DNA of 64,000 nucleotides from CAZOVB01 sp046541415 (GTDB lineage: Bacteria > Planctomycetota > Phycisphaerae > SM23-33), in the NCBI GenBank assembly GCA_046541415.1, contig JBKHDI010000002.1:80115-144114 (forward strand), in the 5' to 3' direction. Of the stretch, positions 39,786 to 48,434 are shown piece after piece. The position numbers and the translations under genes were made by a program. Below the pieces are notes generated by a model that searched no databases, was not told where the DNA came from, and saw nothing but the letters and a program-made list of their open reading frames with translations. Position 1 is the stretch's first letter; the number at the start of each line of letters is the position of its first letter.

Positions 39786-40295
39786 TCAGGCGTTGGTCGC
39801 GGTTCCGATGGATGTCACTTCGGAATTGGACAGGACCTTGGAGATATCCAGCAGGATCGTCACCCGGCCTCCCGCCTTGCCCATGCCCATGATGAAGTCG
39901 GTGTCGACCGAGGCCCCGAAGGAGGGAGAATCTTCGATTTCCGCCTCGGCGATGTCGAGCACTTCGCTGACCTTGTCGACGATAATGCCCATCTCCAGGC
40001 CGTGGACGTCGACGACGATCACGCAGGTCTCCTCGGTGTTCTCGACCTGGTCCATGGCGAATTTGTGGCGGAGGCAGATGATGGGGATCACCTTGCCGCG
40101 CAGATTAATCACGCCCTTGACGTACTCGGGGGTTCGGGGCACGGCGGTGATGGGCATCAGGCCGATGATCTCGCGGACCTTGAGGATCTCCAGGCCATAC
40201 TGCTCGGAGCCCAGGCCGAAGGTCAGGTACTTGCCTTCCTTGCTGATCGTGGCGGTGTTATCCACGGCGGCAGGGGTGTTGGTCTGTTCGGTCAT
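39786..40295 (-). CDS. cheW: CheW-like adaptor protein
   Basis: A 169-residue CheW-domain protein linking chemoreceptors to a CheA kinase. GKYLTFGLGSEQYGLEILKVREIIGLMPITAVPRTPEYVKGVINLRGKVIPIICLRHKF is the classic first half. EETCVIVVDVHGLEMGIIVDKVSEVLDI and FIMGMGKAGGRVTILLDISKVL are the second. A short polar N-terminus precedes the domain. No cheA, mcp or other che gene is nearby, so it is an isolated copy, perhaps used by the pilus or kinase system transcribed divergently from it. Confidence 0.93.
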   Translation of the reverse strand: MTEQTNTPAAVDNTATISKEGKYLTFGLGSEQYGLEILKVREIIGLMPITAVPRTPEYVKGVINLRGKVIPIICLRHKFAMDQVENTEETCVIVVDVHGLEMGIIVDKVSEVLDIAEAEIEDSPSFGASVDTDFIMGMGKAGGRVTILLDISKVLSNSEVTSIGTATNA

Positions 40296-40640
40296 TTCGG
40301 TATTCCTCTCTTGCTTCAGGCGCCCTGTAGTTTGGGGTTGTCCGCGGGCCTGCCCGGACCGCGTCTGGATCGAGAAGCCTGCCCCCGCTAGTCCGATCGC
40401 TTCGCTTCGTACTGACAGGCGATCCGGCCGGACTTTGCCGTGGCGGGCTCACATCTGTCTTCGGCGATATCGACCAGATATGCGTGGGCCTGAGTTAATT
40501 TCGCAATTCTCCGGAAAGTTCTGAATCCCTCGCATCGCGGGGCGGCTTCGCGGAAGGCAAAGCAGGGCGGCTGTTAAAGTTGCCCGCCAGATGGTCGATC
40601 AAATCCAGGTACGTCTGAATATGCATGCAGGAAGAGCCAG
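40296..40640. other. 345-base divergent intergenic region
   Basis: No gene seen. It separates cheW (leftward) from the kinase-pilus operon (rightward) and should hold both promoters. No clear -35/-10 pair was found by eye. It contains a stem-loop at 40391-40433 (GTCCG/CGGAC outer and ATCGC/GCGAT inner pairing with a CCGGC bulge) followed by TTT. A short tandem CGCTTCGCTTCG lies in its loop. Confidence 0.5.
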
Positions 40641-42089
40641 ATGACCACTACGCAAACATCGCCGCACCGTCGAGCGGGGCTGGACAAGCTGTCCCGCAAG
40701 TTGGCCGGGCCTGCGGTCCTTGCCTGCAGCGGGGCCGCTGCCACCTTGGCCGTCGGGTCCCTGCTGGATCTCGAACCTTCGATTCAGCAACTGCTTGCGC
40801 TGATCGTGCTGGGGGCGATGGGCCTGCTGGCGCTGCTGCTGCGGTCGCTGCCGGCCCAGCTCCTGGCGGCCCGGCAGGTGCTCGGGGCCCTGGAAGAAAT
40901 CCAGCCCGACCGGATCTGCCCCGAAGAGCTGACCCTGGCCAATACAACCAGCCGCCAGGGTCGCAACTGGAACCTGCTGCTGGAGCAGTACGAGGCCCTG
41001 CGCAGCGGCCGCATCCTCGAACAGGCCGATCAACAGATGACCAGCCGCACCGGGCGGGGCGAACTGGCAGGCGTGTGCGATGCGATCAGCGAGGGGCTGA
41101 TGCTGATCTCTGAAAAGCTGCGGATCAAATACGCAAACGGCGCCGCAGCGGTCTACCTCAATGCCGAACGCCAAGCCCTGGAGGGCGGCAAGCTGGCGGA
41201 CTTTATCGATCAGCCCGAGCTCATCGAGGCCATCGAGGCCGTCGCCGCCGGCAAGGGCTCGCCGCGAATGGGCATCGAAGTGCCCCGCAGGGACTGCGAA
41301 GGCGTCCTGCGTTTCGGCGTCCGCCCGGTCCGACGGGAAGACTCCGCCGCGGCGATGGTGATCATCGAAGACATCACCCAGGAAAAGGTCGCTTCCGAGT
41401 CGCGCAACAGCTTCCTGGCCCAGGCGACCCACGAACTGCGGGCCCCGCTGACCAACATCCGCCTCTACATAGAGACCGCCATCGACGAGGGCGAAGACGA
41501 CGCCGCCCTGCGCGGCAAGTGCCTCAACGTCATCAACGAAGAGGCCATGCGACTCGAACGCGTCGTCAGCGACATCCTCTCGGTTTCGGAGATAGAGGCC
41601 GGATCGTTCGCCCTCCGCCACGACGACGTGCCGGTGGAGAAAATGCTCAAGGAACTGCGCGAGCACTACCAGGCCCAGGCCGATGAAAAGCAGCTGGAAC
41701 TGGCTTTCGATCTGCCCGATCGCCTGCCGACAGGCCAGGGCGATTACGACAAGATCAACATCGCCCTGGGCAACCTGATGTCCAACGCGATGAAATACAC
41801 CCCCTCCGGCGGGAAGATCACCGTTCGGGCGGATTTCTGCCCCGACGGATTTCTCATCGAGGTCAGCGACACGGGGATCGGCATGGGCGAGGAGGACGCC
41901 GAGAAAATCTTCGAGAAATTCTACCGCGCCCGCGACCAGCGGATCTCACAGATTACCGGCACGGGCCTGGGCCTTGCGATGGCGCGAGAGGTCGTCCGCC
42001 TGCACGGCGGGGATATCACCGTCACCAGCCGCCTGAACGAAGGATCGACCTTCCGCATGCTCCTGCCATGGGAGGCCGAGACGATCTGA
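40641..42089 (+). CDS. Membrane sensor histidine kinase with PAS domain
   Basis: A 482-residue sensor kinase. Two closely spaced transmembrane helices (about 25-45 and 50-70) leave almost no periplasmic loop, so the signal is probably membranous or cytoplasmic. A PAS-like domain spans about 145-250 (GLMLISEKLRIKYANGAAAVYL). The H box is QATHELRAPLTNIRLY with phospho-acceptor His264. The N box is NLMSNAMKYTP, G1 is VSDTGIGM, the F box is EKFYRARD and G2 is GTGLGLAM. No response regulator is adjacent; the STAS and pilus genes follow with a 1-base gap. Confidence 0.92.
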   Translation: MTTTQTSPHRRAGLDKLSRKLAGPAVLACSGAAATLAVGSLLDLEPSIQQLLALIVLGAMGLLALLLRSLPAQLLAARQVLGALEEIQPDRICPEELTLANTTSRQGRNWNLLLEQYEALRSGRILEQADQQMTSRTGRGELAGVCDAISEGLMLISEKLRIKYANGAAAVYLNAERQALEGGKLADFIDQPELIEAIEAVAAGKGSPRMGIEVPRRDCEGVLRFGVRPVRREDSAAAMVIIEDITQEKVASESRNSFLAQATHELRAPLTNIRLYIETAIDEGEDDAALRGKCLNVINEEAMRLERVVSDILSVSEIEAGSFALRHDDVPVEKMLKELREHYQAQADEKQLELAFDLPDRLPTGQGDYDKINIALGNLMSNAMKYTPSGGKITVRADFCPDGFLIEVSDTGIGMGEEDAEKIFEKFYRARDQRISQITGTGLGLAMAREVVRLHGGDITVTSRLNEGSTFRMLLPWEAETI

Positions 42090-42090
42090 C

Positions 42091-42426
42091 GTGAATATCG
42101 AGGTGCAGAAATACGGGGCGGTCTCGCTGGTTCAGCCGGCCGGGCCGCTGGTCGGCGATGACGCCCGGCAGTGCAAGGCCGCCATCCGCGAGGCGATCAA
42201 GGAGTCCCTCGGGCGGGTGGTGCTGGACCTGTCCGGGGTCTCGTACGTCGACTCGGTGGCGCTGGAGTCGCTGCTGGAGATGTCGGAGAAGCTCGAAGAG
42301 TCCGGCCGGACCCTGAAGCTCTGTGCGGTCAATGAAACCGTCCGCCAGGTGCTCGAGCTGACCGAGCTGGCCCCCCGTTTCGAGTACTTCGAGGACGCCA
42401 ACGTGGCCACGAGGAGTTTCCTTTGA
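42091..42426 (+). CDS. STAS-domain (anti-anti-sigma-like) protein
   Basis: A 111-residue STAS protein. The fold is evident in VSLVQPAGPLVGDDARQCKAAI, the central VVLDLSGVSYVDSVALESLLEM and the C-terminal LELTELAPRFEYFEDANVA. The site corresponding to the phosphorylatable serine of SpoIIAA lies in SYVDSVALE and keeps a serine, so phospho-switching is possible. The GTG start is one base after the kinase stop, and the stop overlaps pilB in TTGA. It may regulate PilB or a kinase partner; this is inferred from context only. Confidence 0.88.
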   Translation: MNIEVQKYGAVSLVQPAGPLVGDDARQCKAAIREAIKESLGRVVLDLSGVSYVDSVALESLLEMSEKLEESGRTLKLCAVNETVRQVLELTELAPRFEYFEDANVATRSFL

Positions 42427-44234
42427 ACATCCCGGTCAAAAACGTGCCACTGGGCGAAGCCCTCGTCGAGGACGGTGCCCTGACCCGCGAACAGCTGCAG
42501 CGGGCCCTGTCGGAGCAGAAGAGCTCCGGCACGATGCTCGGCGAGCTGCTTGTCGATCAGGGCGTCATCCAGTCGGGGACGCTGGTGCGCGTATTGGCCA
42601 GGCAGTTCGGCATCCGTGGATGTCACCTCCGTCACGGCCTGATCGACCCGGAACTGATGTCGATGATCGGCCCGGAGGAGGCAGAACGCCTCCGCGCGAT
42701 TCCCATGTTCAAGGTCCGCGACACGCTGACGGTCGCGATGGCCGAGCCGCAGTCCCTGCCGAAGATCGACCGCCTCTGCCAGCTGACCGGCTGCAAGATT
42801 CGCCCGGTGATGGCCCTGGAAGCCAACATCGTCGAGTTCGTCAAGAAATACGCCGAGGGGGGCAACGACATCGACGAGTTCCTGGCCTCGCTGAGCGAGG
42901 AACAGGTCGACGTGGTCGAGCGGGAGAGCGTCGACGAGGGCCCGGAGACCAACCTGGACCGGATGATCGAGGGCAGCCCGATCGTCAACCTGGTCAACAT
43001 GTCGCTGATGACCAGCATTCGCGACGGGGCCAGCGACATCCACATCGAGCCGGACAAGAAGGGCACGCGCATCCGATACCGGATCGACGGCAAGCTGCGC
43101 GACCTGATGAAGCCTCCCTCCGGCCTGCACGCGGCGATCATCTCGCGGCTGAAAGTTATCGGCAAGATGGACATCGCCGAGAAGCGCCTGCCCCAGGAGG
43201 GTCGGGTGCGGATCATGGCCGAGGGCAGGGGCATCGACCTGCGCGTCAGCTCCATGCCCACGCTGCTGGGCGAGAAGGTCGTCATCCGCATTCTGGACAA
43301 GTCGAACCTGCATACGCGGATGGAGACGCTGGGCTTCCGGACCCAGGCGCTTGATGCTTTCCAGCGGATGCTCCACCAGCCGCACGGGCTGGTGCTGGTC
43401 ACCGGGCCGACCGGATCGGGCAAAACGACGACGCTGTACTCGGCGCTGTACATGCTGCGCGACCCGGATAAGAACATCGTCACCGTCGAAGACCCCGTCG
43501 AATACCAGATGGACATGGTCAACCAGATCCAGGTGCAGGACCAGATCGGCATGAGCTTCGCCCGGGCCCTGCGGAGCATCCTGCGCCAGGACCCGGACGT
43601 GATCATGGTCGGCGAGATCCGCGACGAGGAGACCGCCCGGGTGGCCGTCCAGGCGGGCCTGACGGGCCACCTGGTCCTGGCGACGCTGCACACCAACGAT
43701 GCGCCCGGCGCGGTGGCGCGGCTGCTGGATATGAACGTCGAGCCGTACCTGCTGTCCAGCGTGCTCAACGGCGTGGTCGCCCAGCGCCTGGCGCGGACGG
43801 TCTGCCCGAACTGCCAGACCAAGTACTACCCCACCGAAAACGTCCTGGCCGATGCAGGACTGTGCGAAATGACCGGTCGGCCCTTCACCAAGGGCGCCGG
43901 CTGCGAGGCCTGCCACAACAGCGGCTTCCGCGGACGGGCGGGCATTTACGAGGTGATGGAAGTCACCCCGCCGATCCGCCGGCTGGTCCACTGCGCCGCA
44001 GCCGCCCACGAACTGCGCGACAAGCTTCGCGACAAGGGTCAGATGTCCCTGCGCGAGGAGGGCGTGCAGATCGCCATCGATGGACGCAGCACGCTGGAAG
44101 AGGTGCTCAACGTAACCCACAGCGAGGCCGACGAGCCCGCCGCGCCCGCACCTGCGCCCGCCGAAAAGACCGCAGACGACCAGGCCGAGACTGCCGAAGA
44201 ATCCGCCCAGGCCCCGCTTGAGCAGGTGACCTGA
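42423..44234 (+). CDS. pilB: Pilus/type II secretion assembly ATPase PilB/GspE
   Basis: A 603-residue extension ATPase. The N-terminal MshEN/GspE-N domain (1-150) starts LGEALVEDGALTREQLQRALSEQ. The ATPase domain has Walker A GPTGSGKTTTL (about 327-337), Asp box TVEDPVEYQ, Walker B LRQDPDVIMVGEIRD and His box TGHLVLATLHTND. A zinc module follows, with CPNC and CEACHNSGFRGRAGIYEV. The C-terminus is an Ala/Pro/Glu tail. The TTG start at 42423 follows GAGGAG and overlaps the STAS stop. It overlaps pilC by 1 base (TGATG). Confidence 0.95.
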   Translation: MNIPVKNVPLGEALVEDGALTREQLQRALSEQKSSGTMLGELLVDQGVIQSGTLVRVLARQFGIRGCHLRHGLIDPELMSMIGPEEAERLRAIPMFKVRDTLTVAMAEPQSLPKIDRLCQLTGCKIRPVMALEANIVEFVKKYAEGGNDIDEFLASLSEEQVDVVERESVDEGPETNLDRMIEGSPIVNLVNMSLMTSIRDGASDIHIEPDKKGTRIRYRIDGKLRDLMKPPSGLHAAIISRLKVIGKMDIAEKRLPQEGRVRIMAEGRGIDLRVSSMPTLLGEKVVIRILDKSNLHTRMETLGFRTQALDAFQRMLHQPHGLVLVTGPTGSGKTTTLYSALYMLRDPDKNIVTVEDPVEYQMDMVNQIQVQDQIGMSFARALRSILRQDPDVIMVGEIRDEETARVAVQAGLTGHLVLATLHTNDAPGAVARLLDMNVEPYLLSSVLNGVVAQRLARTVCPNCQTKYYPTENVLADAGLCEMTGRPFTKGAGCEACHNSGFRGRAGIYEVMEVTPPIRRLVHCAAAAHELRDKLRDKGQMSLREEGVQIAIDGRSTLEEVLNVTHSEADEPAAPAPAPAEKTADDQAETAEESAQAPLEQVT

Positions 44235-45457
44235 TGAAACTGGCCTACCAGGCATACGACCGGGCCGGACAGGTCATCGAAGATGTCATCGACGCTGTCG
44301 ATGCCGCCGAGGCCACCGATCAGCTGCGCCGCAAGGGCCTTTTCGTAGCCCAGATCCACCAGGCCGCCGAAAAAGGCCATGCCGGGAAGATCGAGGGACG
44401 AGCCCCGGGCAAGACCACCCGTCTGAAATACCTGACCGCCTTCTGCCGCCAGATGCAGGTGCTGATCAGCTCGGGCACGCCCTTGGTCCAGGCCCTGGAA
44501 GCCCTGGAACGCCAGGTCAAACCGGGCCACTGGAAACAGACGCTCCAGGACGTTCGCCTGCACACCGAAGAGGGCATGCCGATGTCCGAGGCAATGGGCA
44601 GACATCCGGTCTACTTCAATGCGATCACGCGATCGATGATCGCCGCCGGCGAGTCCAGCGGCGCGATGGCCGACATGCTCGCCCGCCTCTCGGAGCTGGT
44701 GCACAAGCAGCTGCAGGTCCGCAAGGCGGTCCTGGGCGCGATGGCCTACCCCTGCGTGCTGACCACGCTGGCAGGGGGCGTGCTGATCGTGCTGCTGCTG
44801 TTCGTCATCCCGCGGTTCGCCGAACTGTTCGAAACCCTCGACGTGCCCCTGCCGCCGACCACGCAGGTGATGGTCACCCTCAGCGGGGCCCTGCGGGCCT
44901 ACTGGTGGATGGCGCTGTGCGGCCTGGCCGCCGCGGCGGTGGGCCTGAAGTTCTACCTGGCCTCCCCGGCAGGCAAGCGTGCAATCGACCTGGTACTGGT
45001 CCGCACGCCGAAAATCGGCATGGTCACACGCAACGTGGTAACCGCTCGGATCATCCGTCTGCTGGGCTCGATGCTCACCAGCCGCGTGCCCGTGCTCGAG
45101 TCGCTCAAGCTCACCCGCGAGGGAGCGGGCAACAGCCTGTACATCGACCTGATCGACAGGGCCGAAAACGCCGTAACCAAGGGCGAGCCGATCAGCCTGG
45201 CCTTCGACAATCCGGCGCTGATCAGCCCGTCGATCTACGAAGCCATCCGCTCGGGGGAAGGCTCGGGCAAAGTCGGTCCGCTGCTGTTGACGCTCTCGGA
45301 CTTCCTGGACGAGGAAAACGAAGTGCTTCTCCGCTCGCTGACGAGCATCATCGAACCGCTGATCCTGATCGTCATGGGCCTGGTCGTCGGTGTGGTGGCC
45401 ACCAGCCTGTTCATCCCGCTGTTCGACCTGACCGGCAACGTGGGAGGTGGGGCATGA
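44234..45457 (+). CDS. pilC: Pilus inner-membrane platform protein PilC/GspF
   Basis: A 407-residue platform protein with two GspF repeats. RLKYLTAFCRQMQVLISSGTPLVQALEAL opens repeat one, followed by AYPCVLTTLAGGVLIVLLLFVIPRFAELF. Repeat two shows ITARIIRLLGSMLTSRVPVLESLKLTR and ends in the transmembrane IIEPLILIVMGLVVGVVATSLFIPLF. It connects the PilB motor to the growing pilus. The N-terminal 50 residues resemble the small cytoplasmic PilC start. The stop overlaps pilM in ATGA. Confidence 0.95.
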   Translation: MKLAYQAYDRAGQVIEDVIDAVDAAEATDQLRRKGLFVAQIHQAAEKGHAGKIEGRAPGKTTRLKYLTAFCRQMQVLISSGTPLVQALEALERQVKPGHWKQTLQDVRLHTEEGMPMSEAMGRHPVYFNAITRSMIAAGESSGAMADMLARLSELVHKQLQVRKAVLGAMAYPCVLTTLAGGVLIVLLLFVIPRFAELFETLDVPLPPTTQVMVTLSGALRAYWWMALCGLAAAAVGLKFYLASPAGKRAIDLVLVRTPKIGMVTRNVVTARIIRLLGSMLTSRVPVLESLKLTREGAGNSLYIDLIDRAENAVTKGEPISLAFDNPALISPSIYEAIRSGEGSGKVGPLLLTLSDFLDEENEVLLRSLTSIIEPLILIVMGLVVGVVATSLFIPLFDLTGNVGGGA

Positions 45458-46518
45458 TCGACGTACTGCGCAGTCCGATCGGCCTGGATTTCGGCGCGCG
45501 GAGGATCCGCGCCATGCAGCTGACGCGCAAGCCCGGAGGCTGGCGCGTGGCGGCGGCGACGGCCTATCCGCGCCTGGAACCCGGCCAGCCCGTCAGCGCC
45601 CGCGAGGTGCACAAGCTGGTGGGGATACTCGATCGACAGGGCTTCCGCGGCGAGCAGGTCGTCACGGCCCTGCCGGGCGATTCGTTGCTCTCGGGCATCC
45701 TCGACGTGCCCCACAACCAGGAAGAACACGCCCGGCAGCAGGTTGCCCGGGCCGAACTGGCCCGCATGCACGAGCTGTCCGGCCCCCAGGTCGAGATGAC
45801 CTGCTGGGAACTGCCCCGGAACAACAACGCCCGTTCGGCCTGCCAGGTCATGGCCGTCGGGTACGCCCACGACCGGGCCAATGCCTTGCTCGACGTTCTG
45901 GCAGAAGGGGGGCTGGACGTTGTGGCCCTGGACGCGCGAAACATCGCCCTCTGCCGGGCCATCACGCCGCTGCGGGAGACCCCCGAGAGCATCCTGGGCC
46001 TGTTGGACATCCGCTGGGACTACGCCAAGCTCTCCATGCTCTACCAGGACCGAATCGCCTACGAACGCCGGATCGAGCAGGGCGGGCTGTCCAGCCTGTA
46101 CAAGGCCCTGGCCGACCAGACCAACCTGTCGGAGGAGACCTTCGACTACCTGCTGGGCCGACTGGACCTCTCCGAGCCGGAGGCCGAACAGATCCACGAC
46201 CCGCAATCGACCCTCAGCCCCCGGGCGATGGACGAGATCGGCGAGATCGTTCTCAGCTACGTCGAGGAGCTCTGCGAGCAGATGTCCACGCCGATCAGCT
46301 ACGTCAACCACCAGTACCCCGGCGGGACGCTGGCAAAGGTCGTCCTGGCCGGGCAGGTCGCCTCGACGCGCGGCATGGGACAGGTGATCAGCCGACAACT
46401 GTCGCTGCCGGTCCAGCTGGCCGAAGTCCGCGCCATGCTGGATTGCCCGGAAACCCTTTTCCGCTGCTGTGGGCCCGAGATGGCCGGCGCAGTGGGCTTC
46501 TGCCTCTTCTCGGAGTAA
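45454..46518 (+). CDS. pilM: Actin-like pilus assembly protein PilM
   Basis: A 354-residue PilM-type actin-like ATPase that recruits PilN at the inner membrane. IGLDFGARRIRAMQLTR is the phosphate-1 segment; VVTALPGDSLLSGILDVP and LGLLDIRWDYAKLSMLYQDRIAYERRIEQGG are typical of the family. The start is set by the ATGA overlap with pilC. The frame that opens earlier inside pilC is not used. Confidence 0.88.
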   Translation: MIDVLRSPIGLDFGARRIRAMQLTRKPGGWRVAAATAYPRLEPGQPVSAREVHKLVGILDRQGFRGEQVVTALPGDSLLSGILDVPHNQEEHARQQVARAELARMHELSGPQVEMTCWELPRNNNARSACQVMAVGYAHDRANALLDVLAEGGLDVVALDARNIALCRAITPLRETPESILGLLDIRWDYAKLSMLYQDRIAYERRIEQGGLSSLYKALADQTNLSEETFDYLLGRLDLSEPEAEQIHDPQSTLSPRAMDEIGEIVLSYVEELCEQMSTPISYVNHQYPGGTLAKVVLAGQVASTRGMGQVISRQLSLPVQLAEVRAMLDCPETLFRCCGPEMAGAVGFCLFSE

Positions 46519-46522
46519 CACG

Positions 46523-47164
46523 GTGCAAAGCGTAAACCTCATCCCCGCCCCCCGCAGAAAGGCCCAGAGCCGCGCACGCAAACTGCGCCGCTACGGCTGC
46601 TTCTGCGCACTGTACGCGGGGGTGCTGGTGGGGATCTACGCCTTCTGCTACAGCGCCTGGGGTGGCCGGGCCGTGCCCATCGCCTCGGAAATGCGCCGTG
46701 TCTCGACCCGCATCAAATCTGTCGGTGACGAGATCCGCCGCCTCAAGGCCCAGATCCAGGCCGACAGACTGAAACTCGCTGCCAACCACGCAGTGAGCAA
46801 CCAGCCCGACTGGTCGCTGCTGCTGTTCTCGATGTCCAACAGCATCGACGAAACAATCGTCCTGCGCCGTATCCTGCTCAAACCCGCCGAGCAGACCGAC
46901 GCCGAAGGACGCGCCGTCCCGGTCGACGTGACGAGCATGCCCCCCGAGCTGGCCTCCGGGCGAGTCGGGACCTACCAGCTGGAAGTATCCGGCTGGGCCG
47001 GTGACCAGGCCGCCGTATGGGACCTGGCGCTGCAGTTGGAACGAACGGGCCTGTTCGAGACAGTCAAAGTCGCCGACTCGCGAGGCGAGGTCTTCATGAA
47101 TCGCAGTTCGACGGGCTTTGCCCTGCTCTGCCGACTGGCCACCTCTGCCGGAGACGGTCCATGA
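46523..47164 (+). CDS. pilN: PilN-like inner-membrane pilus protein
   Basis: A 213-residue bitopic protein. The N-terminal VNLIPAPRRK matches the conserved PilN peptide (INLLP) that binds PilM. A transmembrane helix follows (about 24-46), then a coiled coil (ASEMRRVSTRIKSVGDEIRRLKAQI) and a periplasmic domain with YQLEVSGWAGDQAAVWDLALQLERTGLFETVKV. The GTG start at 46523 is 4 bases after pilM; the stop overlaps pilO in ATGA. Confidence 0.85.
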   Translation: MQSVNLIPAPRRKAQSRARKLRRYGCFCALYAGVLVGIYAFCYSAWGGRAVPIASEMRRVSTRIKSVGDEIRRLKAQIQADRLKLAANHAVSNQPDWSLLLFSMSNSIDETIVLRRILLKPAEQTDAEGRAVPVDVTSMPPELASGRVGTYQLEVSGWAGDQAAVWDLALQLERTGLFETVKVADSRGEVFMNRSSTGFALLCRLATSAGDGP

Positions 47165-47754
47165 GAAGCGATCAGCCATTCTGGAAACATCGCCAGATCG
47201 AGCTGGCGGCGGTGGGGCTCGTGCTGGCAATGACGGCCGCCCTGGCCCTGTTGGGCATCGAGCCGCTGCTGGATGACTATGAAACCCAGCAGCGACAGGC
47301 CCAGCAGCTCAACGCCCGCAAGGCCGAGGACCACAAACTCCTGGCCACCCGGCGCAAGCTGCGTCAGTCGATGGACCAACTCCAGCAGGACCTGGTCGAC
47401 TCGCCCCTGCAGCTGCGCAGCGACGCGGAGATCAACGTCCGCGTCTCGCAGCTCAACCGCCTGGCCGAGCAGGTCGGCGCGTCGATCGAGGAGATCCGCC
47501 TGGCCAGCCCCGCGCTGCATCCTCGCTATCGGACCATGCCGATCAACCTGCTCGGGCGCGGCAGCTGGCAGTCGTTTTTGAACCTGCTGGCCCGGATCGG
47601 CGAGACGTTCCCCGACACGGCGGTGACCAAACTGGAGCTTCTCGGCGACGGGGGCCAGTCCGGCCAGGCGCCGCGGTTCGAGGTCCAGCTGATCTGGTAT
47701 GCCCGAAACGGCGCCGGCGGGGATGATGCCCTTGCCCGGGAGGACGGGCGATGA
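47161..47754 (+). CDS. pilO: PilO-like inner-membrane pilus protein
   Basis: A 197-residue protein with one transmembrane helix (about 14-35), a long coiled coil (YETQQRQAQQLNARKAEDHKLLATRRKLRQS) and a periplasmic ferredoxin-like domain with RSWQSFLNLLARIG-type sequence (here GSWQSFLNLLARIGETFP), as in PilO/GspM. It would pair with PilN. Assignment rests on topology and position more than on strong motifs. Its ends overlap pilN and the next gene in ATGA. Confidence 0.8.
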   Translation: MRSDQPFWKHRQIELAAVGLVLAMTAALALLGIEPLLDDYETQQRQAQQLNARKAEDHKLLATRRKLRQSMDQLQQDLVDSPLQLRSDAEINVRVSQLNRLAEQVGASIEEIRLASPALHPRYRTMPINLLGRGSWQSFLNLLARIGETFPDTAVTKLELLGDGGQSGQAPRFEVQLIWYARNGAGGDDALAREDGR

Positions 47755-48299
47755 AGAAGAAGCAGAAAATATACATCCTGCTGCTGGTCCTGGCCGGGGC
47801 GGGGTTCATCCTCGATCGGATGACCTACGATCCGGACCAGATCGGTCCTACGCAGGCGACGGCCGCGTTGCAGGCGCGGTCGGCCTCGGCCACCCGCAAG
47901 ACACCCGGCGCCGAGACGCTGAGCGTTTCGCTGGACCTGGACCAGTTGCAGGGCCCCGGCCTGGCCGAGTTGCTGGAAAGACGCTGCCGAAAGGTCATGC
48001 AGACCACGCTGCTGAAACGGGACGTGTTTGTCGCCTCGGAATTCTGGAAGCCCAAGGTCGACACGGCCGAGGAAGAAGCAAAGCAGGGGCCCTCGGTTGA
48101 GGAACTGACCCTCCGGAAATTCGCCGCCAGCCATCGCCTGACGGCCACGCTGGCCGGCGCCAACGGCGCGGCGATTCTCGACGATCGCGTCGTGCGGGTC
48201 GGGCAGGTCATCGACGGATGCACCCTGGTGGAAGTCACCGGTGAGAAGGCTGTTTTCGAGGCCGGAAAGCACCGGGCGATCTTTTTCGTGTCAAATTGA
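47751..48299 (+). CDS. PilP/GspC-like pilus protein
   Basis: A 182-residue protein with an N-terminal transmembrane helix (about 5-23), a variable Ala/Thr-rich linker, and a C-terminal beta domain (about 125-182). In that domain LTATLAGANGAAILDDRVVRVGQVIDGCTLVEVTGEKAVFE follows the homology-region pattern of PilP and GspC, which dock to the secretin. No secretin gene (pilQ/gspD) is in the window. No lipobox is visible, so GspC-like anchoring is more likely than a PilP lipoprotein. Confidence 0.75.
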   Translation: MKKKQKIYILLLVLAGAGFILDRMTYDPDQIGPTQATAALQARSASATRKTPGAETLSVSLDLDQLQGPGLAELLERRCRKVMQTTLLKRDVFVASEFWKPKVDTAEEEAKQGPSVEELTLRKFAASHRLTATLAGANGAAILDDRVVRVGQVIDGCTLVEVTGEKAVFEAGKHRAIFFVSN

Positions 48300-48434
48300 G
48301 CGATCATGTTTTGTCAGGACAATTCCTTACCTCTTATTGAAGAGGTTCTCGGAACTGGTCGAAACAAGCATTGTCGGAGGATGGCCCTTGGGGGCCTCGC
48401 ACTACGGTCTTATTGTGAACCTGGAGAAAACGCA

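Noticed and set aside
42132..44255. 707-codon minus-strand frame opposite pilB
   Set aside because: The plus-strand frame carries all PilB motifs; the antisense frame has none.
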